A stretch of DNA of 64,000 nt from Fibrella rubiginis (lineage in GTDB: Bacteria; Bacteroidota; Bacteroidia; Cytophagales; Spirosomataceae): NCBI RefSeq assembly GCF_017353185.1, contig NZ_JAFMYV010000002.1:496001-560000 (forward strand). Direction: 5' to 3'. The translations under genes were made by a program, and so were the position numbers. The notes under the pieces are model-generated. The model made no database searches, was not told the DNA's origin, and saw only the letters and a list, made by a program, of their open reading frames with translations. Below, in pieces: positions 1-7,961 of this stretch (position 1 is its first letter; each line of letters opens with the position of its first letter).

Positions 1-2
1 GA

Positions 3-1595
3 TTACCGGATGGAATGATCGTTTTTTTCTTCTTCCAGGTCTAGCTGTGCTTCTATTTTCCGAAGCACCTCGTCGTCGAAGTCGGCCTGGTGGCGCAGGC
101 GCACCAGTTCGTCGCGCTTTATTTGGTGAAGCCTGACCAGCGCCTCCTGGTAGGTAGTAAACAGTTCTTTGTTCTGTTCTGACAGGGCTAGCTGATTGAC
201 TTGAAGTCCGTTTTCCAACCGGCTTTTTAAACCGGTGAGCAAGGGGTTATGGGTCAGTTGGTCGGCATACTGCCCGTTCAGTTCGGATAATGCCAACGCG
301 TGCAGCTGCTGATTGATGGTAGTTTCCTGCTGCTGATCGGGTATACGGTCAACCAACTCTTCGGGACGCACCCAGCGGATAAGCAGTGGCAGGCTAAGGC
401 CCTGCACCACCAGCGTCATCATGATCACGATAAAGGTGATGAACAACAGCAGCGACCGGTGGGGAAAGGGAGCACCGTTGCCCAGGGTAATAGGTACCGA
501 AAACGCCGCCGCCAGCGACACGACGCCCCGCATACCGGCCCAGCCCACGATGATTGGTCCCCGCCAGCCGACGTGCCGCACGGCCACCGGCATGAACCGC
601 CCCACCAGGTCGGTGAAGGGCGACGAAATAAGCGAGAAAGCCAGCCGCACCCCAATCACCACCGCCGAAATAACCAGCCCATAGCCAATGGCAGCGGCCA
701 GAGAATATTCGTCAAGCCCCTCCAGAATGACCGGTAATTCGAGGCCGATAAGCACAAACACCAGGCCGTTGATGATAAAAATAACCGTTCCCCACATGGC
801 CGCCCCCTGCACCCGTTCGGTATGCTGCAACAGCCGGTGGCTGTGGTTCGACAGAAACAGTCCCCCACTTACCACAGCAATGACGCCCGAGTAATGCAGT
901 TCTTCCGCCGCGAGGTACATAAGGTAGGGGGCCAAAAACGTGAGCAGAATGCTGATACGCGGCTGAAGTGGCACCCAGCGGTGAATGACGTAGAACACAC
1001 AGGCCACGGCCAGGCCAACCGCCGCGCCCAGGCCCGTAACGGCCACAAACGACAGGCCGATCTGTTTCCAGACCACAGTACCCGTTGCCACGCTTGCCAA
1101 GGCAAATCGAAACACAATTAAACTGGCGGCGTCGTTGATGAGGCTTTCGCCTTCCAGGATGCTGACCATGCTTTTGGGTACGCTCACATCCTTGAGAATG
1201 GACGTTGCCGCCACGGCGTCGGGCGGCGAAATAATGCCCCCCAGCACAAAACCCAGCACCAGCGTGAAGCCCGGAATAAGCCACTGAGCCGTATAGGCAA
1301 CGGCGGTGGCCGTTAAGATAACCAGCCCAAAGGCCAGTACGAGCACAATGCGTCGCCACCGCCAAAGTTCACGCCACGACATAAACCAGGCTGCTTCGTA
1401 GAGCAGCGGCGGCAAAAACACGAGGAAAATCAGATCCGGGTCGATAACCAGGTGGGGCACCCCCGGTATCAGGCTGACCAGCAGGCCGCCCAGCACCAGA
1501 AAAATAGGCGTTGGAACCCGTATGCGTTGCGCTACCGACGCCAGCAGGGCCATCATAAGCAACAGGGCCAATACCATAAATACTGATTCGCGCAT
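3..1595 (-). CDS. CPA1-family Na+/H+ antiporter
   Basis: Inner-membrane cation/proton antiporter, 530 residues, expected to exchange cytoplasmic Na+ (or K+) for H+ in pH and salt homeostasis. The first ~410 residues are a run of hydrophobic helices. The CPA1 hallmarks are visible: GGIISPPDAVAA near residue 120, and EGESLINDAASL near residue 147 with the family's Asn-Asp pair. A hydrophilic, charged, probably helical cytoplasmic tail follows from ~residue 415. The gene is complete: ATG at 1593-1595 and TAA at 3-5. It is read away from the remnant at 1626-1905 and has no operon partner in the window. Ion specificity cannot be told from sequence. Confidence 0.9.
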   Translation of the reverse strand: MRESVFMVLALLLMMALLASVAQRIRVPTPIFLVLGGLLVSLIPGVPHLVIDPDLIFLVFLPPLLYEAAWFMSWRELWRWRRIVLVLAFGLVILTATAVAYTAQWLIPGFTLVLGFVLGGIISPPDAVAATSILKDVSVPKSMVSILEGESLINDAASLIVFRFALASVATGTVVWKQIGLSFVAVTGLGAAVGLAVACVFYVIHRWVPLQPRISILLTFLAPYLMYLAAEELHYSGVIAVVSGGLFLSNHSHRLLQHTERVQGAAMWGTVIFIINGLVFVLIGLELPVILEGLDEYSLAAAIGYGLVISAVVIGVRLAFSLISSPFTDLVGRFMPVAVRHVGWRGPIIVGWAGMRGVVSLAAAFSVPITLGNGAPFPHRSLLLFITFIVIMMTLVVQGLSLPLLIRWVRPEELVDRIPDQQQETTINQQLHALALSELNGQYADQLTHNPLLTGLKSRLENGLQVNQLALSEQNKELFTTYQEALVRLHQIKRDELVRLRHQADFDDEVLRKIEAQLDLEEEKNDHSIR

Positions 1596-1625
1596 GGTTG
1601 CTAAATTAATCGTTCAAGTGATCAA

Positions 1626-1905
1626 TCAACTACTCGCCAACGAGTTTACGCAGTTTACGGCCAGAAAACGCCTGATCGCATCGGCCTGAACGCAGGCGCC
1701 AACGTAGTGGAGCGGAGGCGTAGCGGCCATCTTGCCAAGCACAATTCCGTCGGTGGTGGCGGGCGGGGTGATTATGCTGCCGGTTCTTCTGAATCGCTCA
1801 CGTCAGGTATGCTGTAAAACGGGTCGGGCTATGGGATCATCCCACGCGAACATGCAACCATCGTAGAACATGTTGTTGATCAGTTCGTAGTGGGCTGTTT
1901 TGTGT
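1626..1905 (-). pseudogene. Decayed remnant: C-terminus of a trypsin-like protease plus an unknown fragment
   Basis: Read on the minus strand, 1626 to about 1705 encodes YVGACVQADAIRRFLA, then a short tail and a TGA at 1626-1628. This closely matches the C-terminus of the intact protease at 2742-3629 (NVGACVHADVIKRFLA). The similarity is also visible in DNA (1660-1705 against 2775-2820). Further upstream on the same strand (about 1755-1905) are protein-like stretches such as MFYDGCMFAWDDPIA, continued in another frame as PDPFYSIPDVSDSEEPAA and stop, so a frameshift is likely. No start or intact frame survives. I read it as debris of a duplicated protease gene and a neighbour. The second fragment is not recognised. 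Confidence 0.55.
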
Positions 1906-1951
1906 TATCATGATCTTGGCGACCCGGCCTCGCAGTCGACCCGTCACGCCT

Positions 1952-1959
1952 TATCTTTG
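1952..1959 (+). promoter_or_regulatory. Candidate -7 box for the DinB-like gene
   Basis: TATCTTTG fits the Bacteroidota -7 consensus TAnnTTTG and lies 42 nt before the ATG at 2002. No convincing TTTG -33 element is seen at the usual distance. Confidence 0.4.
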
Positions 1960-2001
1960 TCTTTTACCAAAACCAAACAGATTTTTAAAACCCTACCAAT
2001 T

Positions 2002-2556
2002 ATGATCACGAAAACAGTTACCCGATTGCTGTTTACCGGTTTGCTACTGGTGTCAGGACTATTAACGGGCCGGGCAGCCGGGAGCGGCTCTACCACGACC
2101 GTAGCACAGATGGTGGCCGAATGGCAACGGGCCAAAGAGTTTACGAAAGAATACCTCGACGCGATGACCGAAGAGGGCACCAACTACAAGCCAACGGCAG
2201 AGATACGGACCTTTGCCGAACAGATGCTGCACCTGGCCAACGGCAACTTCAATTTCGCGGCGGCAGCCAGTGGCAAAGCCAATCCCTACCAGGGCAAGAA
2301 TCTGGAAAAGATGGATGAGTTCAAGACCAAAGCGGCACTCTCGAAAGTGGTGCTGGAAAGCTACGATTTCACCATCGACGCGCTCAAGGGCATGACAGAT
2401 GCCCAGATGGCCGAGCAAATCAAGGTGTTTGGTAAAGAGATGAGTCGCGAAACGGCGTTTGCCAAAGAGTTTGAACACCAGACGCACCACCGCGGCCAAA
2501 CTACGATTTACATTCGGATGAAGGGCATCAAACCCCCAAATGAGAAGTTGTTCTAA
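2002..2556 (+). CDS. Exported DinB/YfiT-like protein
   Basis: 184-residue protein of the DinB four-helix-bundle superfamily, preceded by a signal peptide (hydrophobic RLLFTGLLLVSGLLTG). DinB-fold proteins carry a three-histidine metal site. Candidate ligands are the His in EQMLHLANG and the C-terminal HQTHHRGQ motif. Several members are metal-dependent thiol transferases; others have no known reaction, and no substrate can be named here. The ATG at 2002 is preferred over an upstream in-frame start because it begins a clean signal peptide and sits just after a -7-like box. The gene stands alone and is followed by an intrinsic terminator at 2583. Confidence 0.75.
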   Translation: MITKTVTRLLFTGLLLVSGLLTGRAAGSGSTTTVAQMVAEWQRAKEFTKEYLDAMTEEGTNYKPTAEIRTFAEQMLHLANGNFNFAAAASGKANPYQGKNLEKMDEFKTKAALSKVVLESYDFTIDALKGMTDAQMAEQIKVFGKEMSRETAFAKEFEHQTHHRGQTTIYIRMKGIKPPNEKLF

Positions 2557-2582
2557 CCACCGTTGGTCATCTTCTAACCATG

Positions 2583-2607
2583 AAAGCCGGGCTACTTACC
2601 CGGCTTT
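2583..2607 (+). terminator. Intrinsic terminator after the DinB-like gene
   Basis: Perfect 9-bp stem AAAGCCGGG/CCCGGCTTT with a 7-nt loop, followed by a T-rich tail, 27 nt after the stop codon. Confidence 0.75.
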
Positions 2608-2741
2608 TATTGCTTTATATGCGGCCACATTTGCCCTGACAACTGCACAGGCGGGACTATCCTGAACCGGGTTGCGGTAAACCGAACCATGGCACGGTCG
2701 TTAGCTTGCCTAAATCGGCCTGAACAGAGCCAGTATAACCG

Positions 2742-3629
2742 CTATTCCTCGAAGTAGTTCACGCTGTTGTCGGCCAGGAACCGCTTGATGACGTCGGCAT
2801 GAACGCAGGCCCCGACGTTGAGGAACGGGTAGTTCGACACGCGGGCTTTGCGGCCATTCACCAGCACGTTGCGGTCTTCAATGTCGAAACCCAGGTGCAA
2901 ATGGCGCGTCTCGGTCTGCATGCCATACACCACCCCGTTGACGTCGAACAGGGGGCCGCCGCTTTGGCCGCGCAGCCCCGGCGTACTCATCTCAATGCCC
3001 GTTATGTCGGCCCCGTTGTCTGACAGTAAGCGCGTTATAATGCCGTCGATGGGGAATTTAGGGGTTGTTTCGCGGCCCCCAACGGTCCATTCAATATCAT
3101 CGGTTTTGGCGTTGTAGGTGTAGTTGGTGAATTCGGGGAACGGATAACCCAGCCGGCATAGCGACCGGCCCGGACGTGCCCGGCTGCTGTCGCGCAGAAA
3201 GACGGCGTGGCTTTTATACAGCAACTTCTTATAGCCGATGAACCGCAGAATGGCCAAATCCTGCGTGGGGTGCAGGTCTATTTTAAGCTCCGAAAACTGG
3301 TCAACACAGTTCATGAACATGTTGCGCAGCCGGATCACCGTTTCGCTCTTCAACTGGTACTTTTCTTCCAGCTTCGTCTGTATGTGAGCGTAGTTCCGGT
3401 CGCGCTGAAACTGCCTTAGTTCAGCCCTGAAGGCATTGTACTGACCGAAAATGGCGTCTGATCGGGCAATCAGTTCGGCTACATGCTTGCAGGTGACGGC
3501 GCAGGCCTGCTCGTTGACAAAGAATAGAGTAGCGGACCCCGGCACGATTTCGTCGTGGCCGAACAGGCGCATGATGGAGTGAATAGGACGGGTAAACGGA
3601 TCGACACGGTCGATGGCATTAACAAACAT
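2742..3629 (-). CDS. Trypsin-like (S1-fold) serine protease
   Basis: 295-residue predicted serine protease of the trypsin-like/HtrA fold. The triad can be placed: His in CAVTCKHVAE, Asp in TQDLAILRF and Ser in the GQSGGPLF motif, which is the classic GxSGGP nucleophile loop. No signal peptide is apparent, so it may act in the cytoplasm, perhaps in stress or defence-type proteolysis; that is inference. The start at 3629 is preferred, because extending to 3674 would run the protein into the inverted repeat at 3661-3730. A decayed copy of its C-terminus lies at 1626-1705, so the gene was once duplicated. There is no operon partner. Confidence 0.75.
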   Translation of the reverse strand: MFVNAIDRVDPFTRPIHSIMRLFGHDEIVPGSATLFFVNEQACAVTCKHVAELIARSDAIFGQYNAFRAELRQFQRDRNYAHIQTKLEEKYQLKSETVIRLRNMFMNCVDQFSELKIDLHPTQDLAILRFIGYKKLLYKSHAVFLRDSSRARPGRSLCRLGYPFPEFTNYTYNAKTDDIEWTVGGRETTPKFPIDGIITRLLSDNGADITGIEMSTPGLRGQSGGPLFDVNGVVYGMQTETRHLHLGFDIEDRNVLVNGRKARVSNYPFLNVGACVHADVIKRFLADNSVNYFEE

Positions 3630-3660
3630 ATGAAGGCGCTGATTGGCCCTGCAAGTTAAT

Positions 3661-3730
3661 GAGTCGCTAGTCAATAGTCGTCAGTCGATAGTCAGCTGGC
3701 TATTGACTGACGACTATTGACTGACGACTC
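3661..3730. repeat. Heptad-repeat inverted repeat downstream of the OmpA gene
   Basis: Two 30-nt arms (3661-3690 and 3701-3730) pair with three mismatches around a 10-nt loop. On the minus strand the arm begins 3 nt after the OmpA stop codon and is made of 7-nt units of the form AGTCrwy. It probably forms a 3'-end hairpin. Confidence 0.8.
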
Positions 3731-3733
3731 ATT

Positions 3734-5110
3734 TTACAGTTTCGCCACCACCACGTCGATGCGACGATTTTTCTGGCGTCCTTCGGCGGTATCGTTGGTA
3801 GCCGTGGGTTTCTCGGCACCGTATCCCTGCGTCGTCACGCGGTTGGCGGCAATACCAGCGGCGGTTAGTGCTTCCCGCACGGCGTTGGCCCGGTCGAGCG
3901 ACAGTTTTTTGTTAGCAGCGGCGTCGCCTGTATTGTCGGTATGACCCTGTACGTTGATTTGCAGCGTTGGGTAGGCCTTCATAATCTCGATCAGGTCGTT
4001 GACGTTAGGCTGCGACTCTTTGGTGATCCGGGCCGAATTGGTATCAAACGTCAGGTTTTCAAACGTGAACGTGCGCGGTATCGGGCGTGACTTCCCGGCC
4101 ATGAATCCCGCCAGGTTGGCGTTAAACGAGTTCTCCACCACATTCAACCGCCGTCCGCCGGGCAGTTCTACTGATTTGGTGACCCCGGCGGTGGTATCGC
4201 CTACCATACCGCTTCCCGTGCCAACAGTGGTTTTAAACGGGCCACGGGCCGTATCCTCCGTGGAGCCGTTCGATTTTTCGATGTTCTGCCGTGTGGTGGC
4301 GGTATCCTGCTGACTGGCGGGTTCAGACCGGGCTGTGGTGTCGGTGAAAACGCCCTCAGTGCTTGATTCGGGCTGCCGGCACTTCTGGATAATCAGAAAC
4401 AGCACCAGTGCCCCCACGGCAAACATGGCCCAGCGCGTCCAGCGAATGTTCTCGTGTTCGCGCTCCACCAGCGGACTTTTGGGCAGGTCGGGGTTGGTGG
4501 GTGTGCTCATAAACGTGGTCACGCTCTGCGCCTCTTTGTCCGACGCCGAGCCGGGCAGCTTGTCAAACCCAAGCAGCGTACTCAGCGAGGCCAGCCCGGC
4601 AGGCAGTCCCGCCCGGATTTCGTCGACCTGACCGGCCACAATCGTGTGCAAATTCAGCCCCGTAAGGCCATTATCGAGCGTTTGACGCCCCAGCATGCCT
4701 TTCAACACCGAGCCAACGAGGTCGATGAGCGTATGAGCCGACATCCGGTTTACCCCACTGAACCGGGCGATCTGTTCAGCCACCTGATCCAGCTGATTCG
4801 GAAAGAGTTGTTTAACAAATGCATCGCCCGACGAAACGGCGGTCTGGGTTTCGGCGGCGGTATCCGTTACCTGCCCGATATCGAATGGGGTGGCTTCTTT
4901 GCTGTAGGTTCCTGAGCGGAGCACGTCGACGATCCCCTCGGCATCGGAAACCGATTGTGTTCGCTTCGCCAGGGCACCCAGCACGGTAGGGATAATAGCT
5001 GCTACGGCCGCCGACGTGTGGGCGGGGGTTTCAGAAAGCCGTTCGCCAAGCTGGTCGACGACCGATGCCGTAAACTGCGATTTTACATAGGTGAGTAAGT
5101 TGAGCGCCAT
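3734..5110 (-). CDS. DUF937-transmembrane-OmpA peptidoglycan-binding protein
   Basis: 458 residues. The N-terminal ~200 residues are a DUF937/YidB-like helical domain (AAVAAIIPTVLGAL and a GLASLSTLLGFD region). A single membrane helix follows (WAMFAVGALVLFLII, ~residues 227-243), then a Ser/Thr-rich linker. The C-terminal OmpA domain (~340-458) carries the peptidoglycan-binding signature VQGHTDNTGD and the conserved NRRIDVVV end. OmpA domains bind diaminopimelate in the cell wall. The single central helix rather than a beta-barrel suggests an envelope-spanning tether between the inner membrane and peptidoglycan. The role of DUF937 is unknown. The start at 5110 is the only good ATG before the heptad repeat at 5192. 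Confidence 0.8.
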   Translation of the reverse strand: MALNLLTYVKSQFTASVVDQLGERLSETPAHTSAAVAAIIPTVLGALAKRTQSVSDAEGIVDVLRSGTYSKEATPFDIGQVTDTAAETQTAVSSGDAFVKQLFPNQLDQVAEQIARFSGVNRMSAHTLIDLVGSVLKGMLGRQTLDNGLTGLNLHTIVAGQVDEIRAGLPAGLASLSTLLGFDKLPGSASDKEAQSVTTFMSTPTNPDLPKSPLVEREHENIRWTRWAMFAVGALVLFLIIQKCRQPESSTEGVFTDTTARSEPASQQDTATTRQNIEKSNGSTEDTARGPFKTTVGTGSGMVGDTTAGVTKSVELPGGRRLNVVENSFNANLAGFMAGKSRPIPRTFTFENLTFDTNSARITKESQPNVNDLIEIMKAYPTLQINVQGHTDNTGDAAANKKLSLDRANAVREALTAAGIAANRVTTQGYGAEKPTATNDTAEGRQKNRRIDVVVAKL

Positions 5111-5191
5111 GTATGGGTTCTGTGTGGTGAATCTGGCATATCAACCGTGTGGCCCCTGCGAATGTTCGGCGAAAAGCGAAGGGCAAGGGTG

Positions 5192-5426
5192 GGAAGCAAG
5201 AAGTAAGAGATAAGAGATAAGAAACAAGAGGTGAGAAGCAAGAGGCAAGAAACAAGAGGTGAGAGGCAGGAAGCTGGAAGTAAACGTTGCTGACGCAGAA
5301 ATACATTGACCTCTCACTTCTTGCCTCCTACCTCTCACATCTTACTTCTTGTTTCTTATCTCTTACCTCTCACTTCTTGCCTCTTGCCTCTCACTTCTTG
5401 CCTCTCACTTCTTGCCTCTCACTTCT
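5192..5426. repeat. Large heptanucleotide-repeat hairpin between gnd and ompA-like genes
   Basis: 5192-5282 is 13 tandem 7-nt units close to AGARRYA, all purine except one base per unit. 5308-5426 is 17 complementary units close to YRYYTCT. The two blocks can pair as a very long hairpin around a ~25-nt centre holding GCTGACGCA (5289-5297). The right block runs into the last codons of gnd: the stop at 5419-5421 and the two Lys codons before it are heptad sequence. All open frames inside it are artefacts of the repeat. Confidence 0.9.
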
Positions 5427-6315
5427 TATCCACCGCGTGGCCGCCGAATTCGTTTCGGAGGGCGGCCACAACTTTGCCGGAGAACGTATCATCCTGCAAC
5501 GACCGGTAACGCATCATCAGCGACAGCGCAATAACCGGCGTTGGCACACCCATATCGAGCGCCGCTTCTAGGGTCCACTTACCCTCGCCCGACGAATGCA
5601 TCCTGCCCAGAATACTTTCCAGTTTAGGATCTTTTGAAAACGCATTCTCCGTCAGTTCCATCAGCCAGCTTCGGATCACCGACCCGTTATTCCACATCTT
5701 GGAAACGGCCTGGTAGTCAAACGGATACGGGCTTTTTTCCAGTACTTCAAAACCTTCTGCAATAGATTGCATCATGCCATACTCAATGCCATTGTGCACC
5801 ATCTTGGTAAAGTGCCCACTCCCCGATGGCCCCGTATAGAGATACCCGTTTTCGACCGAAATATCGGTGAATACCTGACCGATGGAAGCCACCACGTTGG
5901 GGTCGCCACCTACCATAGTGCAGGCACCGTTCAACGCGCCTTCTGTACCGCCGCTCGTGCCACAGTCGACAAAATGGATGCCCTTTTCTTTGAGCATGCC
6001 GTAGCGCCGAACCGAATCTTTATAATGTGAATTACCCCCGTCGATGATTACGTCGCCTTCGCTGATGAGCGGAATGAGTTGATCAATTACCCGGTCGATC
6101 AGCGGACCGGCGGGGATCATGAGCCACAAAACGCGCCGCCCCTGTAGCGACTGGCAAAGTTCGGGCAGGGTTAAAACGCCCCCGGCCCCTTCCTGTTTAA
6201 CCTCGTTGACCAGCGACTCGTTGATGTCGTAGCCCGTTACCTCGTGCTTGTGGCGCAATAGATTCAACACCATGTTGAAGCCCATTTTGCCGAGGCCAAT
6301 GAATCCAATTTGCAT
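5419..6315 (-). CDS. gnd: 6-phosphogluconate dehydrogenase, short (decarboxylating) type
   Basis: 298-residue cytosolic enzyme oxidising 6-phosphogluconate to ribulose 5-phosphate and CO2 in the pentose phosphate pathway. The N-terminal Rossmann motif is GFIGLGKMGFNM (residues 3-14). CGTSGGTEGA near residue 117 and KMVHNGIEYGMM near residue 168 supply the substrate site and catalytic Lys/His/Asn. At ~300 residues it belongs to the short class, which is often NAD-preferring, rather than the ~470-residue class. The last codons (DKK, stop) fall inside the heptad repeat, so the C-terminal residues may have been shaped by repeat insertion. No zwf or pgl is adjacent. Confidence 0.9.
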   Translation of the reverse strand: MQIGFIGLGKMGFNMVLNLLRHKHEVTGYDINESLVNEVKQEGAGGVLTLPELCQSLQGRRVLWLMIPAGPLIDRVIDQLIPLISEGDVIIDGGNSHYKDSVRRYGMLKEKGIHFVDCGTSGGTEGALNGACTMVGGDPNVVASIGQVFTDISVENGYLYTGPSGSGHFTKMVHNGIEYGMMQSIAEGFEVLEKSPYPFDYQAVSKMWNNGSVIRSWLMELTENAFSKDPKLESILGRMHSSGEGKWTLEAALDMGVPTPVIALSLMMRYRSLQDDTFSGKVVAALRNEFGGHAVDKK

Positions 6316-6399
6316 AAGAAACGCAGCGGTTGTATGCCTGAAAACTAGCTTAAACTGCCCGATTTGGGCGCGTAATGATACGCATTGTTCAGCAGTTTC

Positions 6400-6621
6400 T
6401 TACGCCGTATAAACCGACTTGTGCCCCATAACATGGTCGGTCGTGTAGGCCTGTTGCACAAAGTCGTCGACAGCAATAGGCTGGTTGAGCAACACGCGCG
6501 CGTTGAAAAATGCCCATAGCAGTTCGTCTGATGGGTCATACATTTGTTGCAAACGGACAAGGTCCCGGATGCTCTCTTTGAGGGTGGCTGAAATAGCCGT
6601 CGAGTAAGTTATCGAATACAT
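6400..6621 (-). CDS. Small hypothetical protein
   Basis: 73-residue predicted protein starting MYSITYSTAISATLKES, with amphipathic helices and no signal peptide, membrane segment or known motif. It lies upstream of gnd in the same direction with an ~85-nt gap. An earlier ATG at 6664-6666 would add 15 residues. I do not recognise the family. The call rests only on protein-like composition and the absence of a competing gene. Confidence 0.4.
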   Translation of the reverse strand: MYSITYSTAISATLKESIRDLVRLQQMYDPSDELLWAFFNARVLLNQPIAVDDFVQQAYTTDHVMGHKSVYTA

Positions 6622-6746
6622 GTTATACTTGATTAAGACGCCGTGGCAGGTCATTAACAGGCTCATTTAGAGATTGTTTGCTAATAAAGAAAATGAGACG
6701 AAATTTTAATACGTGTGTCAATAACGTCTGTTAATGCGTTCCTATT

Positions 6747-6754
6747 TACGTTTG
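6747..6754 (+). promoter_or_regulatory. Candidate -7 box for the SMP-30-like gene
   Basis: TACGTTTG matches TAnnTTTG, 107 nt upstream of the ATG at 6862. The -33 element is unclear. Confidence 0.3.
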
Positions 6755-6861
6755 TACCTATATACGCAAAGCCACTGAATTTTTCTGGTTATACCTGCTA
6801 TTCTATCCTAAGGGTTGCAGCCAGCGCATGGTCTTTGTTGTTTTGCCCAAACAACGTTCCA

Positions 6862-7740
6862 ATGAACACGCTTTACGCATCACTTACTGCTTTCGCCCTG
6901 GGCGGATACCTTTTTTTCAGCCCTCCTGCCGCTGCCACCGCCGGCCCCAAGCCAAAGAAGCTGACCAAAATGTGGGCTTCCGACACCACCCTTCGTGTAC
7001 CCGAATCAGTGCTCTATGACGCCGAACAGGACTTACTTTACGTAGCCAACATCGATGGCAAATCCGATGCCCTGGATGGGAACGGGTTTATTTCGACCAT
7101 GAACCTCGATGGCACGATCCGCAAGCTGAACTGGGCCACGGGCCTCAACGCCCCTAAAGGCATGGCCGTTCACCGGAACAAACTCTACGTATCAGACGTG
7201 TATCGGTTGCTGGAACTGAACATCGAAACCGGGCAGGTGGAAAAGACATACGACGCTGTGGACCCGAAAAACGCCTTCCTCAACGACGTTACCGTCAGCC
7301 CCAACGGTACGGTCTACGTATCCGACAGCCGGTTCGACAAAATTTACCGCCTCAAAGACGGTGCCTGGACGGTATGGCTTCAGGGCGAACAACTCAACAA
7401 GCCCAACGGCCTGTTAGCCATGGGCAACGACAAACTAGTAATTGGCAGCACTAAAACCGGTGCCCTCCGCTCGGTCGACGTGGGTACGCAGGCGATCACC
7501 ACCATCGCCGATGGCATGGCTGCTACGGATGGCATCATGAACGACGGCAAAAAAGGCTATTTCGTGTCTGACTGGAACGGACAGGTGTTCTTTGTCGACA
7601 GGGACGGCACGAAACAACAGTTGCTCGATACCCGCGCGGCCAAAGTCAGCTCTGCCGACATCACGTACATACGCGGAAAAAAGCTGTTGCTGGTGCCCAC
7701 GTTTTTTGGCAATCAGGTGATCGCCTATAAAGTCGACTAG
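6862..7740 (+). CDS. Exported SMP-30/gluconolactonase-like beta-propeller protein
   Basis: 292 residues: an N-terminal signal peptide (YASLTAFALGGYLFF) followed by repeated propeller blades with the SMP-30/LRE pattern (NAPKGMAVHRNKLYVSD, NDVTVSPNGTVYVSD, NKPNGLLAM). Members bind a divalent cation and hydrolyse lactones or act as scaffolds. The Glu/Asn/Asp metal ligands are plausibly the Glu of VPESVLYD, the Asn of LNDVTV and the Asp near ATDGIM. The substrate is unknown. The ATG at 6862 gives the signal peptide and is preferred over an upstream in-frame start. Monocistronic. Confidence 0.75.
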   Translation: MNTLYASLTAFALGGYLFFSPPAAATAGPKPKKLTKMWASDTTLRVPESVLYDAEQDLLYVANIDGKSDALDGNGFISTMNLDGTIRKLNWATGLNAPKGMAVHRNKLYVSDVYRLLELNIETGQVEKTYDAVDPKNAFLNDVTVSPNGTVYVSDSRFDKIYRLKDGAWTVWLQGEQLNKPNGLLAMGNDKLVIGSTKTGALRSVDVGTQAITTIADGMAATDGIMNDGKKGYFVSDWNGQVFFVDRDGTKQQLLDTRAAKVSSADITYIRGKKLLLVPTFFGNQVIAYKVD

Positions 7741-7961
7741 CCGATTGCATCCTCTCCTTCTACACATCTACGAGCGCGGCCGATGGTTGCGCTTTTTTTG
7801 AACCATGCAACGCCCCCAGGACAGATAGCATCTGTATGGCAGATGGCCGCTAATCATCCTGAACCTACCGTTCGTGTAAGATCAGGTACTATGCAGTACA
7901 CAGTACCATATTTTTACCGCATCACCCGGCGAAAGTACAACCTTCGTTCAGACCCAACCTT

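Noticed and set aside
712..1365. 217-codon frame inside the antiporter gene
   Set aside because: Same-strand alternative frame, no hydrophobic pattern or motif.
5192..5426. CRISPR-like array
   Set aside because: Units are contiguous 7-mers with no unique spacers and no cas genes nearby.
5287..5571. Open frames across the heptad repeat near gnd
   Set aside because: They translate simple repeat (Leu/Ser/Thr periodic) and overlap gnd antisense.
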